The notes under the pieces are model-generated. The model did not search any database, was not told the origin of the DNA, and saw nothing but the letters and a program-made list of their open reading frames with translations. From NCBI GenBank assembly GCA_013397075.1, contig VWZS01000204.1:186001-250000 (forward strand): a stretch of 64,000 nt of DNA, written 5' to 3'. Shown one piece after another: positions 44,201-57,160 of this stretch. The first letter of the stretch is position 1, and each line of letters starts with the position of its first letter. Source of the stretch: Rhabdornis inornatus (lineage: Eukaryota; Chordata; Aves; Passeriformes; Rhabdornithidae). The translations under genes were made by a program, and so were the position numbers.

Positions 44201-47200
44201 AAGTGTTGGTCTGAGCTGTATATTCCCTGGCAGACCCCTGATGTCAGGCTCAGAGACGGATGGTGACCCACTTATTTCCCTGTGCAGAAGGTCAGAGGAG
44301 CTGGTAGATGAAGTGTGTACTGTGTCTGTTGCCGTTATGATGCAGAGAGAGAGACACTCACACTCACTCCGAAGAATCATGCAGGAAAAGCAGCACTTTA
44401 TTTACATTACATGTCTATTTGTAGAATTCCAGCAATGACCATGGCTTGGACAGTGAGGGTAAGACCTCCTGACCACATAGGTCCCATCACCAGTCCATCA
44501 ATCCTCTCTTCCTCTGAAGAGGAATGCAAAACACTCATTGTTTACGAGAAAGAGTGTGAGAAAGTGTAAAAAGAATCTGTCAACAATCAGAAGGCTGAAA
44601 CAGAAGGCAGCATGTGTCCTCACCTCTTCTTAGACTCATTTCCTTGGGAGGGCTGACAAACCATATTCTCCAGCCCATTCACCAGCTGATATTAAACCTA
44701 TGATGATAAAGTAAGAAATACATGTAAAAAGCTTTTAAAATAGTGATACACCTTCATATAATTGAGTATGTATTTCTAACCTTGCTTTGCATAAGGTTCA
44801 TGTTTCGATTGCTTATATTCCCTGTTTCATCTCAAGCTCTCCAATATATATATATGCATAATAATAATACATATGCGTTCAGGAAGATTTTTACTTTAAG
44901 TATGAAGAAATAGTTAAACCTGAGCAGGTGAGGTAAGAGTTGAAACCCAAACCATGCTTCACATTACCAAATTCCGCAAGGCTCCATTGTTTTAGTATTT
45001 GAGACTTATAGAAGAGAACTGCCTGGTTTCTCTCCTGTGCCTGTAAATGATTATATGCCTCACATTTCTAAGCCCTCCTAATTCTGCCAGTTACAGCAGT
45101 ACAGCCTCCATGTGGTAACCGAGTTGTTCACATCCATAACTTCTTTAATCTTTGTCCAAATTTCCATTTCTGCCAAAGAATGCATCAGGCACCAAGATAA
45201 GACTCAGGGAAATGTAACCCTTGCCCCAAATAACCTGTCATGAACCGTAATGTTTTATCACAAGAACTGTACTTTGCACAGTTGTGTAAAAGAGCAACCA
45301 TCTGCCTGCCAAACCTGCAGCTCTCCCACGCTCTGTGGCGCTGACACCAGCATTCCCAGGTTTTGCCTTTTGGATTAGCTGCTGCCAGCTGGTTCTTTCC
45401 AAAGCCATGGCTGTTGGGTAGCAGCACCAAGGCAGCATTGTTGGGTTTGTGCCCTGCACAGATCCATGCTTGGTACAGAGGCAGAGAAGGCTGCAAGGTT
45501 CCCTCAGTGCAGGGTGTTGGGGACATACACCAGCAGAGCAAGAAGGAAGAACAGCAGATACAGATTCAAAAGATTCCACGCTCAAAATAATTCAGTCTAA
45601 TGCTGGTTATAACCTTCCTTTTAGTGTACATATTTGTGCAGGTTTTGGTCGTATGGATCACCCCCTGAGAAACCTTTGTTCTTCTCAAATTTCTCATGAC
45701 TCCAGTCTGCTTTAATCTTCCTTTTCATAAGACCTGCGTGGCACTCCACCAAGGAAAAGGCTTTAACTATATCATGAAAGGGTTGTTCAAAATCCCAAGT
45801 AGAAACCTGTGTATTACTTACTACATGTAACAGAAGATTGAATTTATTAATAAGCCTAAACATGTTCCAGGCATCTTGAGTAAAACATGCTGTTAGCTAG
45901 TTCAGCAAATACTAGTGAGGCTGAACTGCCAATTTGCAAATAGACTGGCTATATCAAGAAAGACATTGGCCTTCCGTTGAATAGTTCAAGTATTTGAATA
46001 ATTTTACATTCCATTTTTCTCCTTCTTTGGCAGCTTGTATTTCTGGATAGAGGTTCAGGTACTGAGAAATGGATGGAATATAAGCTGAATAGATCTGCTT
46101 TTTCCCAGTGAGAAACTGAGTTATGTGAGGGAACAGCTCCCAGGTGCTGTCTCACTGCTGCTTCCACATGCTGCATAAACACCACTATTGGAAGTAGCTA
46201 TGGATCATGGGCTGCAGGGTCTTTGGTGGTCTTACCACATTTGTTTCTCAGCCTGTGTTGCAGAAAGAAAGATGTGGTCCTAAATGACCTGGGAGGTTGT
46301 TGAGACGTAAGGGATAGATTCTCAAAGACAAAGATGCTACAACTAAACAGATATGCAGCTCTCAAGGGACAGCTAAGTGCTTCGGAAACACCTCAGTAGA
46401 TACTACTCAACATTTTAGGCCTCTAAACATATTGAAAAGGTAGCTTTCTCTTGGAGTTCTTCATGTTCACCTTATCACATTATTGCTCACTGCCTTGAGC
46501 CAGGCTATATAATTACTGTCAGGCTGCAGATGGCTATTAGGAGAAGCCTGCAGGACACATAACAGAGAATTAAAGTGTCTGCAGTAAAGCTGCACAGGTT
46601 TGGGCTTGAGATTGTCTAACAACCCATCTCCGTATAAAGAGGTTCTGTGCCCTTCTCCCTGTCTTCCTCCTGCCTTGGCCTACCTCCCCTTACATGCACT
46701 GGCTTGTGTTTTCTGATCCTGAATCAAGTCAATTCTAATTACTGGAATTGAGAAGAATATTAAACTGGAAAAAAGGTGAATTGTTTGTGGTAGCATATGG
46801 AGTTGACTCAAAGCATGAATGTACTGATGAGCTACTAAGCTAATGCAAAGGATGTGACTGGATCTGGGTCAAGGGAAAGGAAGAGGAGAAAAACTAAACA
46901 AGAACTTTATCGTAATGGAAATCTGGTTAATGTTCTTTGTGGTAAAGTGCCACTACTGAATAACAAATGGCCAAATTCTGTTCATGCACAGTCCAGCATC
47001 GTCCTGCATATACATGTAATCTTTGTTTGTCATTATGGTTTTGTCTTTCACAGCATGGGTATAAGTGAATAAAGCTGGGACTGCAATATGGCAGATCAGT
47101 GAGACATCAGCAACAAGGCTTTGTTTAAGGGAGGGTGGTCGATAGTAATGGCATATTTTGTAAGCTTGCCCCTCAGCTCTGTCCAGGAGATGATAATCTC

Positions 47201-48330
47201 TCTTGCAAGCTCCATGGGACTAAGGTAGGCTTTCTTTCTCCTTCTTCTTTCCCCCTCGTTTTTTAGCTGGGTTTTTTTTTTCCTATCATATATTCTGGAA
47301 ACAGATCAGCTTTTCATCTTCCTCTCAAAAATCTGTAAAAAAGCAAGACAGCAAACAAGTAAATGGCAATGAAATGTACTGCCCATGAAAGATTTGGCAT
47401 AATTCAGTTGGAGGAGATGGAGGAAAGTTAATGATTGGCAGCAACTAGTAATCACTCCAGCATTTCAAAGTTTTTTTCCAGATTAATTGAAGACATTTTC
47501 TGTTTTTGTTGAAGTGAAAGACAATATTTCCATTGGCTGCAGTTGGGGAGGTTTTAATCCCTTAAATTTTGAACTGTCCTGCTTTTCAATCTAAAATAAT
47601 AAAATACGATACTCTTTCAAAACTGCGTCAGTTATCTGATGTATGGATTCAGCATTCATTTTGCCACTTACCTGATTATATCCTCATTCCTCTACTGAGG
47701 TTAGTTTAAAAGAAAGGGCACCTCCCAAGCTATCCTCCCTTGAAATGTCATCTGAGGCTTTCTTGTTCACTTTTTAAGCTCTGTGGGAAGTACAGCTTCA
47801 GCCTTCTTATAAACAAAACACAGCAAGAACCTGTCTTCCCCATGCAACAGTGTCTTGGGGTGAACATAGCAATGATTCACTGTTGCCTCTGGCACCCTGC
47901 TTTGGCTGGGCAGGTGTAGTGCCAGGAACATGGGAGCATCAGTTGCATGGCAGCACAAGGGCAATTCATGTCAAAACACAGACAGCCTCACGTTCTGGGG
48001 AGCAAGGCAGATGCCTGGACATAAGCTTGCAGAGGGTGGCCAGGACATCTACACAGGGCTGAAGGTACAACACAGGACTTACTGGACCTCCTTAGTGGCT
48101 GGAGGCTGGGTGGGATATGCCAGGCACTCCAGAGTGCATCTACATGTGCAAACCTGCATCTTTGTTGAAAGTTCCCCTAGAGCTTGTGTGTTAAGAAATC
48201 ATGGGTGAAAGAGCTAACCCACACAGAGAACGTACTTCCTGGTTTTCCTTAATGTATTCTCCTCTGAAACCTTTACATGGATTATGGTTTCCACTTCTTT
48301 TTTAACAAATGGACTATTTGTGCGGGTTTG

Positions 48331-48346
48331 TTTTTTTTTTTTTTTT
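48331..48346. repeat. Homopolymer T16
   Basis: A run of 16 T after GGGTTTG. It may be length-variable. Confidence 0.8.
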
Positions 48347-50054
48347 GCTTTGGCATAGCATATTGGACCTCTTGGCAGCCTGAAGGTCAAGCTTCCCGTG
48401 TTGCAGTTGCCAATGCATTACAGGCAACTCTCAGCCCAGTGCTTTTGGTTGCACAAATGTATCCCTCATGTTTTGTCTCCTGGAAAACTGGATGAATGGT
48501 TCACTTTCAAGTGGACAGATTAACCAAAACTCAAGGAAAAATATGTCCTTCAGATGGACAGATTTCCTTTGAAGAAAGGAGTTATTTTCTTCTTTGTCTG
48601 CGCATGTAGGCATTGGATACAGTGGTCTGTCCTGGCATAGATCAGAGGGATTTTCAAGCTTTCAACTTCGTATTTCCCTATGATACTTTCAGGTATTCTC
48701 TGTAGTCTGTACTGTGCAAACATATCCTACAGTCAGTCAGCCTGAGGACATTGGTGTAACTGTGCTCAGTGAAAGTAAAAAATGTGTATATTCTGGGGTT
48801 GAGCTGAAATATGCTGCTCTCTGAAATGTCAGCTTTTAGGGTTGAGTGGAGAACTTTCAACAAGGGTAGGAGTATTGCCACAGTAAATGCAGCTGGACAT
48901 GGCTATCTCACACAGCCTGGGAACACAAGACATGAAAACTACGTTTTCGCAGCTTGCTTAGTCTGCAATTTTTATTTTACCATCTTGGATTACTGAGTCA
49001 TAGAAGACAGTTGCAGTTGAGTTGAACTTTGAGAATAATTACATAAAATATTACATTTTTAATTTCCTATTCAGAGCTGTACTGGGAGTGAGTTCAGTAA
49101 ACAAAAGAGAGTGTAGAAAATCAATGTTAATAAAAATCCTGCCTAGAATCTCATTAAGAAATCTCATCTGTTCCTGTGTACTGAATGAAGTAGGGATTTC
49201 TTGAAAGAAGCACAAAGCAGTTGTTTCATTAAAGAAGTGTATCATAATATGTTCACACAGGATGTCACATTAGGCAAGCTTAATTCTGGCATTTCATGAC
49301 ATTAAAGGTATTGACTTTGCAATAACCATTTTCTTTCAGTGCAGGGCCATTTTTGCTTGGGTGATGTGTGTGACTAACCTCATAGTTTCACGAAATTAGG
49401 AAGGTGAAAATGCAGGCCTCCTATGAATACACCACTCATGTTGTCATTTTTGCGTTCCTCAGCAAGTTAGGATGCTTTTGATTTATAACACATCCTCTGC
49501 ACTTTGAACTGCACTCAGAGACAGGCTGCCCTTCCCAGGGAGTCAATACCAAAAGGATGCTAAGACATCTATGTTCTCATTGCCTTTGACACCTTATATG
49601 CTGATAAATGAAAATTGCTTATTCCCAACTCCAGAAGAAGCTGACATGAACTGAGCACAGAACTGTCTGTTATTTGCTTTTCATAATTTCTCTGTGATAA
49701 GTGTGTGTCTTGTGCTGATCCATTGTCTCCATGTGCTGATCCTTGCCTTGGAGCCTTCACAAGAGCATAAGGCTGGCCCAGGCAGAGCAGCTGCAGCGTT
49801 GCTGTGTGGGGATGGGACATCTGCCAGTCCCTGCTTGGTTCATAAACCTCCACAGGCTGGACGAGCAGGGCCCCCTCAGCACTTCCAACCCACATTTGTT
49901 GTGTCCTGGGAATTTGAGGAGTTTCTCATATCGTGCAACCCTCACTTGTCTAAGTGGGAAATTCTTCATCAAATTCATAGTTACCAAACAGCTTCCCAAG
50001 GGACCAATTGTAGACTTGTCAACCTAGGAAACAGCATGTTTCCCACCTTGTCAC

Positions 50055-50573
50055 TGGTGCGGGTTTCTGGGGTCCCCAGGAATCCCCGAGACTGCCAAGG
50101 CAGTCCTCAGTGACAAAACACGCTTCCAAGCTCGGCCCGGATAGAATTTGGCTTGGAGCGTGCTCTCAAACCAGCAGGGTGAAGAGATCGGAATATGAAG
50201 AGAGGCACAATTCCATGGTTTATTTCATGAAGGCATCCATTCTAGCATGTTCAATGGTTAGGGTTTTTTCAGGGGTTTTTATACCTTTAGAGGTTTTTAC
50301 ACTTTTCACCAATAGCTAAGGGAATTCTAAATTCTAACCAATCCACGAGGGATTTTATGTTCAAAGATAGAAAGTGAACCACTAATATTACAGATAGATA
50401 ACAAGGGGTCTAATAAGGGCGTCTGCATTCCTTCTTGGGTTCATCATTCTACAAGCAGTTTGTTATCTTTTACGCTGTGGTCTTCCAGGGGGCCCGCTCT
50501 GGGGACTCAAAAGGGCCCTCAGATTTAGAAACATCCTCTGCTCCCTCCACACCACCTGGTCATGTTCTCAACA
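50055..50573 (-). mobile_element. Solo LTR of an ERV (minus strand)
   Basis: About 519 bp. On the minus strand it starts TGTTGAGAACATGACC and ends AACCCGCACCA. It has a TATA box (TATAAAAA, near 50277-50284) and AATAAA (near 50219-50224) in the right order and spacing. The flanks GTCAC and GTGAC (plus strand, left and right) fit a 5-bp target duplication with one change. No gag, pol or env sequence is next to it. Confidence 0.7.
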
Positions 50574-51380
50574 GTGACTGAGCCCCTCCATAAAGAAGAT
50601 GAATTTTATGTCTTTTCTTGTTCTCAATAATGACAACTGTTTTTGTCAGCATTTTCTAATGAGAGGCACTCTTAGTGATACCAAGAGTGAAAATTTTCAG
50701 CTGTATGGAAGTCTTGCAAAGTCAAATGAAGAACTTCAGGTGAGAACCACTTTTTCCTGTAAACATCAATGCTGGATTTGTATATGGTACCAATCAGAAA
50801 ACACTAAATTATTCATTTCTGTCCTGATTTCATCATTCCTTAAGAAATATAACATAATTTTGCCCACTGTAAAATAAAGACAATGGCTGCTATTCAGTTT
50901 CATATTGTACTTGTGAAGGAGACAGGTTTCTGCATCTCAGATTTCTGCATTAAGCTGTCCCACTTGCACACCGACTTCTTCAAGACCTACAGAGCCGCTC
51001 AGTATCAGAATTCAAAACAGAATTAAACCTGAGAGAGGAATTGGAAGATAGTAACTGTCCTAGTTGATGGGGAAATATTTGATTGACTGCACTAAGGATG
51101 TAGTTTATTTTGAATATTCTCATCCTTTTGAAATATGAAGAGATCTAAAAGTAGTTGCTAAAACTTTGAAATGGAACATTGCTATTTGTGGGGATGATAC
51201 CAAAAGTAAATGTAATTGCCAAAAATACACAGAAATATTTAGTTGCTGTTCAGCAAGCACTGAAATAGAGGAGCTCCCCTGGATCAAGCTGTATGTTAAT
51301 TAGTGATCCATCACTAGGGTCTTTGCTTCTGAAAGTTTAACACCACTATTTCATAACAAACCCATAAGATGTTGCATTTT
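50574..51380. other. Intergenic DNA, nothing recognised
   Basis: AT-rich. The 92-residue frame at 50599-50877 has no recognisable feature. Confidence 0.55.
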
Positions 51381-51529
51381 GGCTTTTCACAATGAAGTTG
51401 CATAAAATTGACTTCTTTGTGTGTTGAGAAACCAAGTCAGAGTTGTGGAGCACCTCTGCATCTGCACACTAGCCCATAGTAGGGATTTTGCAGGCTAGCT
51501 CCAGGGCTGGAGAAAGGGGCATGTAGAAA
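51381..51529 (+). repeat. Dispersed duplicate, copy 1 (149 bp)
   Basis: It starts GGCTTTTCACAATGAAGTT and ends GGCATGTAGAAA. It differs from copy 2 at 53857-54005 in about 6 of 149 bases with no gaps. Homology stops sharply at both ends. Confidence 0.95.
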
Positions 51530-53856
51530 ATACAGACCACATTCCCTGCTCCCTCTGTCAACCTGAACAATTCCATCTGAACTAAATAGCTGTTCTCATG
51601 CTCCCCTAAATTCTCTGCTCTCTGCTTAGATCTTAGGCTGCTTGGAGTTGAAAACAATCAAAATATGTGGATGTGTTTCTTTGTATTGTTGTTTGGCCAT
51701 ACTATGGTTATATATAATCAATATGGGGTGTTTTCCATGATAAGTTAGATCAATACATGGCAGCAGCATTATGAAAATCAGGTTTCCAGTTCCTTGGTAG
51801 TCAGGAATTTTTGACTCAATATGATGCTGTTTGAAATCATCTAAAAGGATCAAATATTCTGTAAGAAAATAAATGAACAAATCATTTTTATCAATTAATT
51901 TTGGTTTTCTGTTGATGTATCACCAAATGAATCCAGAAAGATAAGGAATTCTTTTTTCAGAGAAAATGAATCAATTTCTTATCTTCAGAATAATTTGTCT
52001 GGTCTCTATCCTTGAATAATGTAATGTTATTTCTCTGAGCTAATAAAAAAGACCAGTGACTCAGCTGCTCTAGCTTATAATTCAATCTCAGGTGAAAAGT
52101 TTGAACAGCATGCCAATATTTCATCTTAATGTTAATGTATTATCTTTAGGAGAGACCAAAGGCAGCCTTCTGGAATGCAAAAAAAATGAATACATTTAGC
52201 CACAACTATTTTTAAGTCCTCTGTTTTTTTTCCCAGGTGGCATCTGTTATTCCTAAATGACTTTAATTCCTCATTTGGATTGACAGATCAAATTTGCCAT
52301 CAACTCTGCCACTTTCCTACCAAAACAGGTAGGAAATATACTAAAACAGAAAAAGGGATAATTACGGTAAGAAGTATTTTCTCTTCTGGCTGGTGAGTTG
52401 GTTTATTTTAATCTTCAGCACTATCAATTATTTCCAAAAGCTTCAAGTGGAAAATGCAGATGTAAACAGAATTTTGGTCTTCCACATAGCACAGCTTGCA
52501 GAGGAATTCCAGGAGAAATAGTTTCAGGAATTAAACTCAGGTACTTCCTTTTTAATTGCACCTCAAAATTATGGGGAGAAGGGGTGTGCACAGAGAGAAG
52601 GAGGCAGCCTCAAGGTATTTGTGGGGAGGTCACTGTGCAGCAGCAATGTTTTCCATGAGTTCAGCTATACAGGGCCAGGCTGGTTCAGGAGCCCTCTTGG
52701 AGGAAGAGCACCTTGTCTGAGTCTGTTACCTGTGTCAATGAGCAACATCACACGTGTCATGGTCTGATACAGCTCAAACCTCCTAATTCTTTTTGCAAAG
52801 GGGAGAACAAGAGTTTGTCAAGTTGCTTAGTTGCTAGTAAATAGAAACATAATTAAAATAATAACACGAAAAGCTCTATATACTGTGTGCTGAGGGTTGC
52901 CAAGAGGCTCCCATGCAATGCAGGCAGCTGACTGATTCGTTTAGCTTTCCACAAACCTAGTGACTTGTCTGAAACGAACGCTTTCAGAGCCTCCTCTCCT
53001 GGCACTCCCAGCTTGCATTCCAGTTCTAACAACAGCTGCTCTTTGTGGGCTGTATGACTTGAGAGGCCCAGTTGCAGAAGCAGATGTGCCCTCCACATTC
53101 ATGGAGAGAAGGCTGAAAAGGATTGCTCTGCTAGGGCTGAGAAGTTGGCTCAGGGATAGGAATTGTATTTTTAAGCTAACATTTGCCAGAATTGGTGCTA
53201 AAAGATATAGTGGTGCCTCCCTTCTGCTCATTCCTACCCTCTCCCTTGAGTTTGCACAAGCCTGGTCTGAAAAACAAAGGAATTAATCCAGTTGAAGTCT
53301 CAGCCAATGGGAACAAAACCACAGCTGTAATCTGGATTGGGGTTGTGATGTGGTTTCCATCCAGCCATGTGGACATGTCTGCCCACAGGAGGCAGAGCTG
53401 GTGGGGAGGGAGAGAACTGTCTCTCGGGGGACCAGGGAGGAGGATGCAGGGTGGTCTCTGGGAGCTTGTGCTTCCTCACAGGGTGAGGTTACATGGGGTG
53501 GCTGAGCCTGAGGTGGCTGTTAACCTGGGGACAGTGACACTGACCTCCAGCAGAGCTCTGTGAGTCTTTGTGAAATTTTTCTGATCCTTACTTCCCTGTG
53601 CTGGGATGGTGCATGCAGGAGCACCCAGCCCCATGCCACAGCATGCCAGAAGCAGGATGGAAGTGCTGGAGCTGCAGGCATGAGCAGGAGCCCTCAGGCA
53701 GCCACAAAAATTGCAGGGATGGGCATGTGGCAACCTAGGATGAGTATGCAAAATGGTGTGTAGGACATGCTGGGAGGTGCCTCCAGCCCAGCTGTCCTAG
53801 AATTTCACTCACAAGGTAAATAATGAGCATTTATTGTACAACTGTGTGTTCAGGGT
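51530..53856. other. Intergenic DNA between the duplicate copies
   Basis: Contains the antioxidant-type motif at 52057. Overlapping frames of 80-126 residues at 52850-53760 occur on both strands in a less AT-rich stretch. None shows a domain or exon-like borders. Confidence 0.55.
52057..52065 (+). promoter_or_regulatory. Exact TGACTCAGC antioxidant-type motif 14 kb upstream of GCLC
   Basis: Context CCAGTGACTCAGCTGCT, which resembles the classic CAGTGACTCAGCA form of the NQO1 element. It is a possible distal enhancer site. Motif evidence only. Confidence 0.35.
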
Positions 53857-54005
53857 GGCTTTTCACAATGAAGTTACATAAAATTGACTTCTTTGTGTGT
53901 TGAGAAACCAAGTCAGAGTTGTGGAGCACCTCTGCATCTGCACACTAGCCCATAGTAGGGATTTTGCAGGCTAGCTCTAGTGTTGGAGAAAGAGGCATGT
54001 GGAAA
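53857..54005 (+). repeat. Dispersed duplicate, copy 2 (149 bp)
   Basis: Same orientation as copy 1 and 2,476 bp away, about 96% identical. The differences cluster in the last 40 bp. Confidence 0.95.
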
Positions 54006-57000
54006 CTCAGGTTGTCCTCAAAAGAGGGCATTGCAAGAAAAAGTTTCAAGGTCCTTTATGAGTAAATGGTTGTTTTTCTGTTTTGCAATACAGAGCAACT
54101 AAATATTCTGATCTCGTTGGAACCAATATATCTTGTGTGACTTCTCTTTCATCTTCTTTCATCACCTTCTTTCTTTATCTCTGACTAGAAAAATATACAT
54201 TAATTCCTGGAAAAGCTTACAAAAACCAAAAAAGGTAAGTGAACTAATTTCACCTTTGTAGAAGAGGGCAACTTGTTGATACTTGCTGTCAATGTGCATT
54301 GATTTTACCTGGTGGGATGATGGTGCTGACACCAGCATTGAGGTGCCTTGCTCTAACAACTCACACGTGTACAGGGGCTGTTGAGCAGATGGAGAGAGCT
54401 CAAAAAAAGTGGTAGAAAATATAGCATCTTCCTCTGTGAAAATATGCACAAATATATTTTTGTTTCCTCACTCTTCCCATTGGGAAGATTTTTTGATTTC
54501 TCAGCCTAGCATTCAGATGAAGGAAGACTCAATGATCACAGTGTCCATCCATCTGTCCTGCACTAAATGCTTTTAAGCCAACCACCACTCTTTAACATCA
54601 TGAAGCGACACAGAGCTCAAAAGAATTAGAGTAGGATTCATTTCACCTAAGTTTAGACTTCTGTAGTACCAATGTCTTCATCTGAGATAGCCCCTTTGGT
54701 TGTCTTTACAGTTAGTGGAGACCAGCTGGCATGTTTAACCATGATTCAAATGACCTGATTTAGATATCTATTTTGGGACAGGATGAATCATGGACTAGGA
54801 GTGCCTTTCTCTCTTTCCTGCTTAGTTAGGATGACCATCTGAGATGAAGAATAGTGGGGTTTTCTACATGACTTCTGACGACTGTTTCTACATAAGAAAG
54901 GGAATTTAATGAGGCAAAGCTGAAGTGTGTGCTCACCAGCAGTGGTAGGGCCACTCACCGTGGGTATCAGGATGCGAGACAGAACTTGCCCCTTGTCAGG
55001 GAGCCCTTCACCTAGGTGGTATTTAGAGGTCATGAGAAGAAACAAGCTGAGGTGAGGAGAAGGTCATAAAGAGCTTTAGGAAAGGTTATTGTGTTAGACG
55101 GGTAAGAAAATAAAACATGAGTTCAAAATAAATCAGGCTTCACCAGGTTTACTGCTTGCATAATTAAATTATTCCCAGGAACTCACCACAACTCTGTGTG
55201 CTGTGACTGCTCAGATAAAACAACTTCTAAAATAACCCTTTCAGTATTTAGAGGTCAAGCCCTACCTCTGATCAGCTTATGATGTAATTTAGTAATTTTC
55301 CATTTCCAACCTGATAATTTTCAAACATGTGCTTTTGATGCTTTTTCCAAGAAGCACTCTCTTTTCTCTGAAAAAGTCACTGTAAACACCTCACAGCCAC
55401 CTAATTATTTTCTCTGAAAGTCCTCACCCCGCTAAACTCTTGATGATGGTTGAGTGGTTGCAATACTGAAACTGCTGCCTCAGATTCTGTTTCCTGTTAC
55501 TTTCTACCTCATGGCTCTGAGTCCAAGTGCTTCTGTTCAGACCTTTTGTTTGTTGAGCATAATAAAAGTCTTAGTCAACATACCTGCCTGTATCTATAAA
55601 ATTTATGGTAATGCAAGTAAATAAATGTGAATACATTACTGTACTAATTCTGTCCTGAATGTATGAATGTTAGTGGTGATCCTACTAAACTGAAGAGTCT
55701 GGAAGTTGTTATGACAATGTCTCTAAAACACGCTTAGCACTGCAAAGCTGCCTGGTTAAGCTTGCCACTCAAATGTTTGTGGAAGGAGATTGAGAAGCAG
55801 GATCAAACTGTACCTGCAGAAGGGACAGCCACAGACAACAAGGAAAAGAGGAAATAAAATTGAAGAATGTGCCACATATCATTTACTGATCCCTGTGATG
55901 CCATTGAATGAAAAGAGTCACCATCACCTTAATAACCTTGCTAGCAATTTGTGCCTTGTCACGGTGACTCAACCTTTTGTAAGGCAGGGTGTTATTCAAG
56001 ACTGGCCTCAGTGAAAATACAGTTGCTCCCACAAGCATATTCTTGTCTTAGGATCACTTGTTAATTCATATTTATTTAGTAATTTACTTTCTGGGAACAA
56101 TTCCATTCATGTTCACTTTTTCATTATCAGCAAAGTGTAACTCATTACCCTGTTTTTCAGAAGACACAAATGAGATAGCAAGTGAGCTAATTGCTAGCTT
56201 AAAGCCACAGAGTGGGTCAGTGAGTCACCAACAGAATGAATGTCAGGCAAGTTTTGTTTTGTGTTTCATTCCAGCAAAAACAAAAGAATGCAGGCTGGGA
56301 GAAAAACTTCAAGACAAATGAATTGGAGCAATCACTCCCAAGCTGATCTTGACCAGAATTTGGTCCAGAATCCAATGCTGAATGATGATCAGTGAATGCC
56401 AGATCCTCATTCCATCCTCGAAAGCTTTGTTCTCCATAAAACTCTGGCAAGGTTGCTGTGTGTTGTCCATAATACTTCTGTTTGGATATCCTCATCTTCC
56501 TTATGGCACAGTGGAAGGAAGCATGGCCCATGTGACATCCTTGTTGCCATCCTCTTGCAGAGGGAGCAGAGGCCTTCTGGCCACAATGTAAATGAACAAT
56601 TCATCCCTCAGCATTTTGCAGTCTGACTGCTTCAGTACATGTCCTTGGTTATTAATACTGACCATTCCTTTGAACTCATTTTACTCTTTTTTCCTAATGT
56701 TCTTAAACACATTCATTCCCATGTCACCCATAACTCCCCATAAGTACAATTTTTGTCCCCGTATGCTAAAGGAGGGCCATAGGGCTGCTTTCCAGGGATT
56801 TTCTTGCGAAATACAAATAAACCAGAGTTAGGAAAGTTTGAATGCAGTCTCTAAACACTGAACTACCTGTGTGCATGTATTTGTTCTGCACCAGCCTGTT
56901 AAGGCTTAAGAATGTGAACTGTTGATGGACATATTTCAGAGGAGTGAAACAAACCATGAGAGCTTCTAAAATTAAAAGACACAACAGCCTCAAAATGAAA

Positions 57001-57115
57001 CTTCTAGCCAACAAAATTTTCAAGGGCAGAGGAAAACAGGTGATATCTGGAGTGGAATTCACTTCAAGATGGAGGCCCTTAAATGAACATGCCTACATGT
57101 AGGTAAAGATATAAA

Positions 57116-57160
57116 CTTAAATAAATAAATAAAAAAAATAATAAATAAACTTAAATAAAT
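57116..57160. repeat. AAAT-type microsatellite
   Basis: Interrupted TAAA/AATA units with an A8 run. Probably variable in length. Confidence 0.85.

Larger units (their letters stand above)
38350..50054. other. Intergenic DNA upstream of GCLC
   Basis: About 11.7 kb with no supported exon. It contains an antioxidant-type motif (41249), a T16 run (48331-48346) and a short TA-rich stretch near 44850. KLHL31 is expected further upstream from vertebrate gene order, but its long coding exons are not in the window. Confidence 0.65.

Noticed and set aside
53183..53563. 126-residue frame and its overlapping partners
   Set aside because: Frames of similar size occur on both strands, with no domain, no splice-like borders and low-complexity wording. 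Likely chance in a locally GC-richer stretch.
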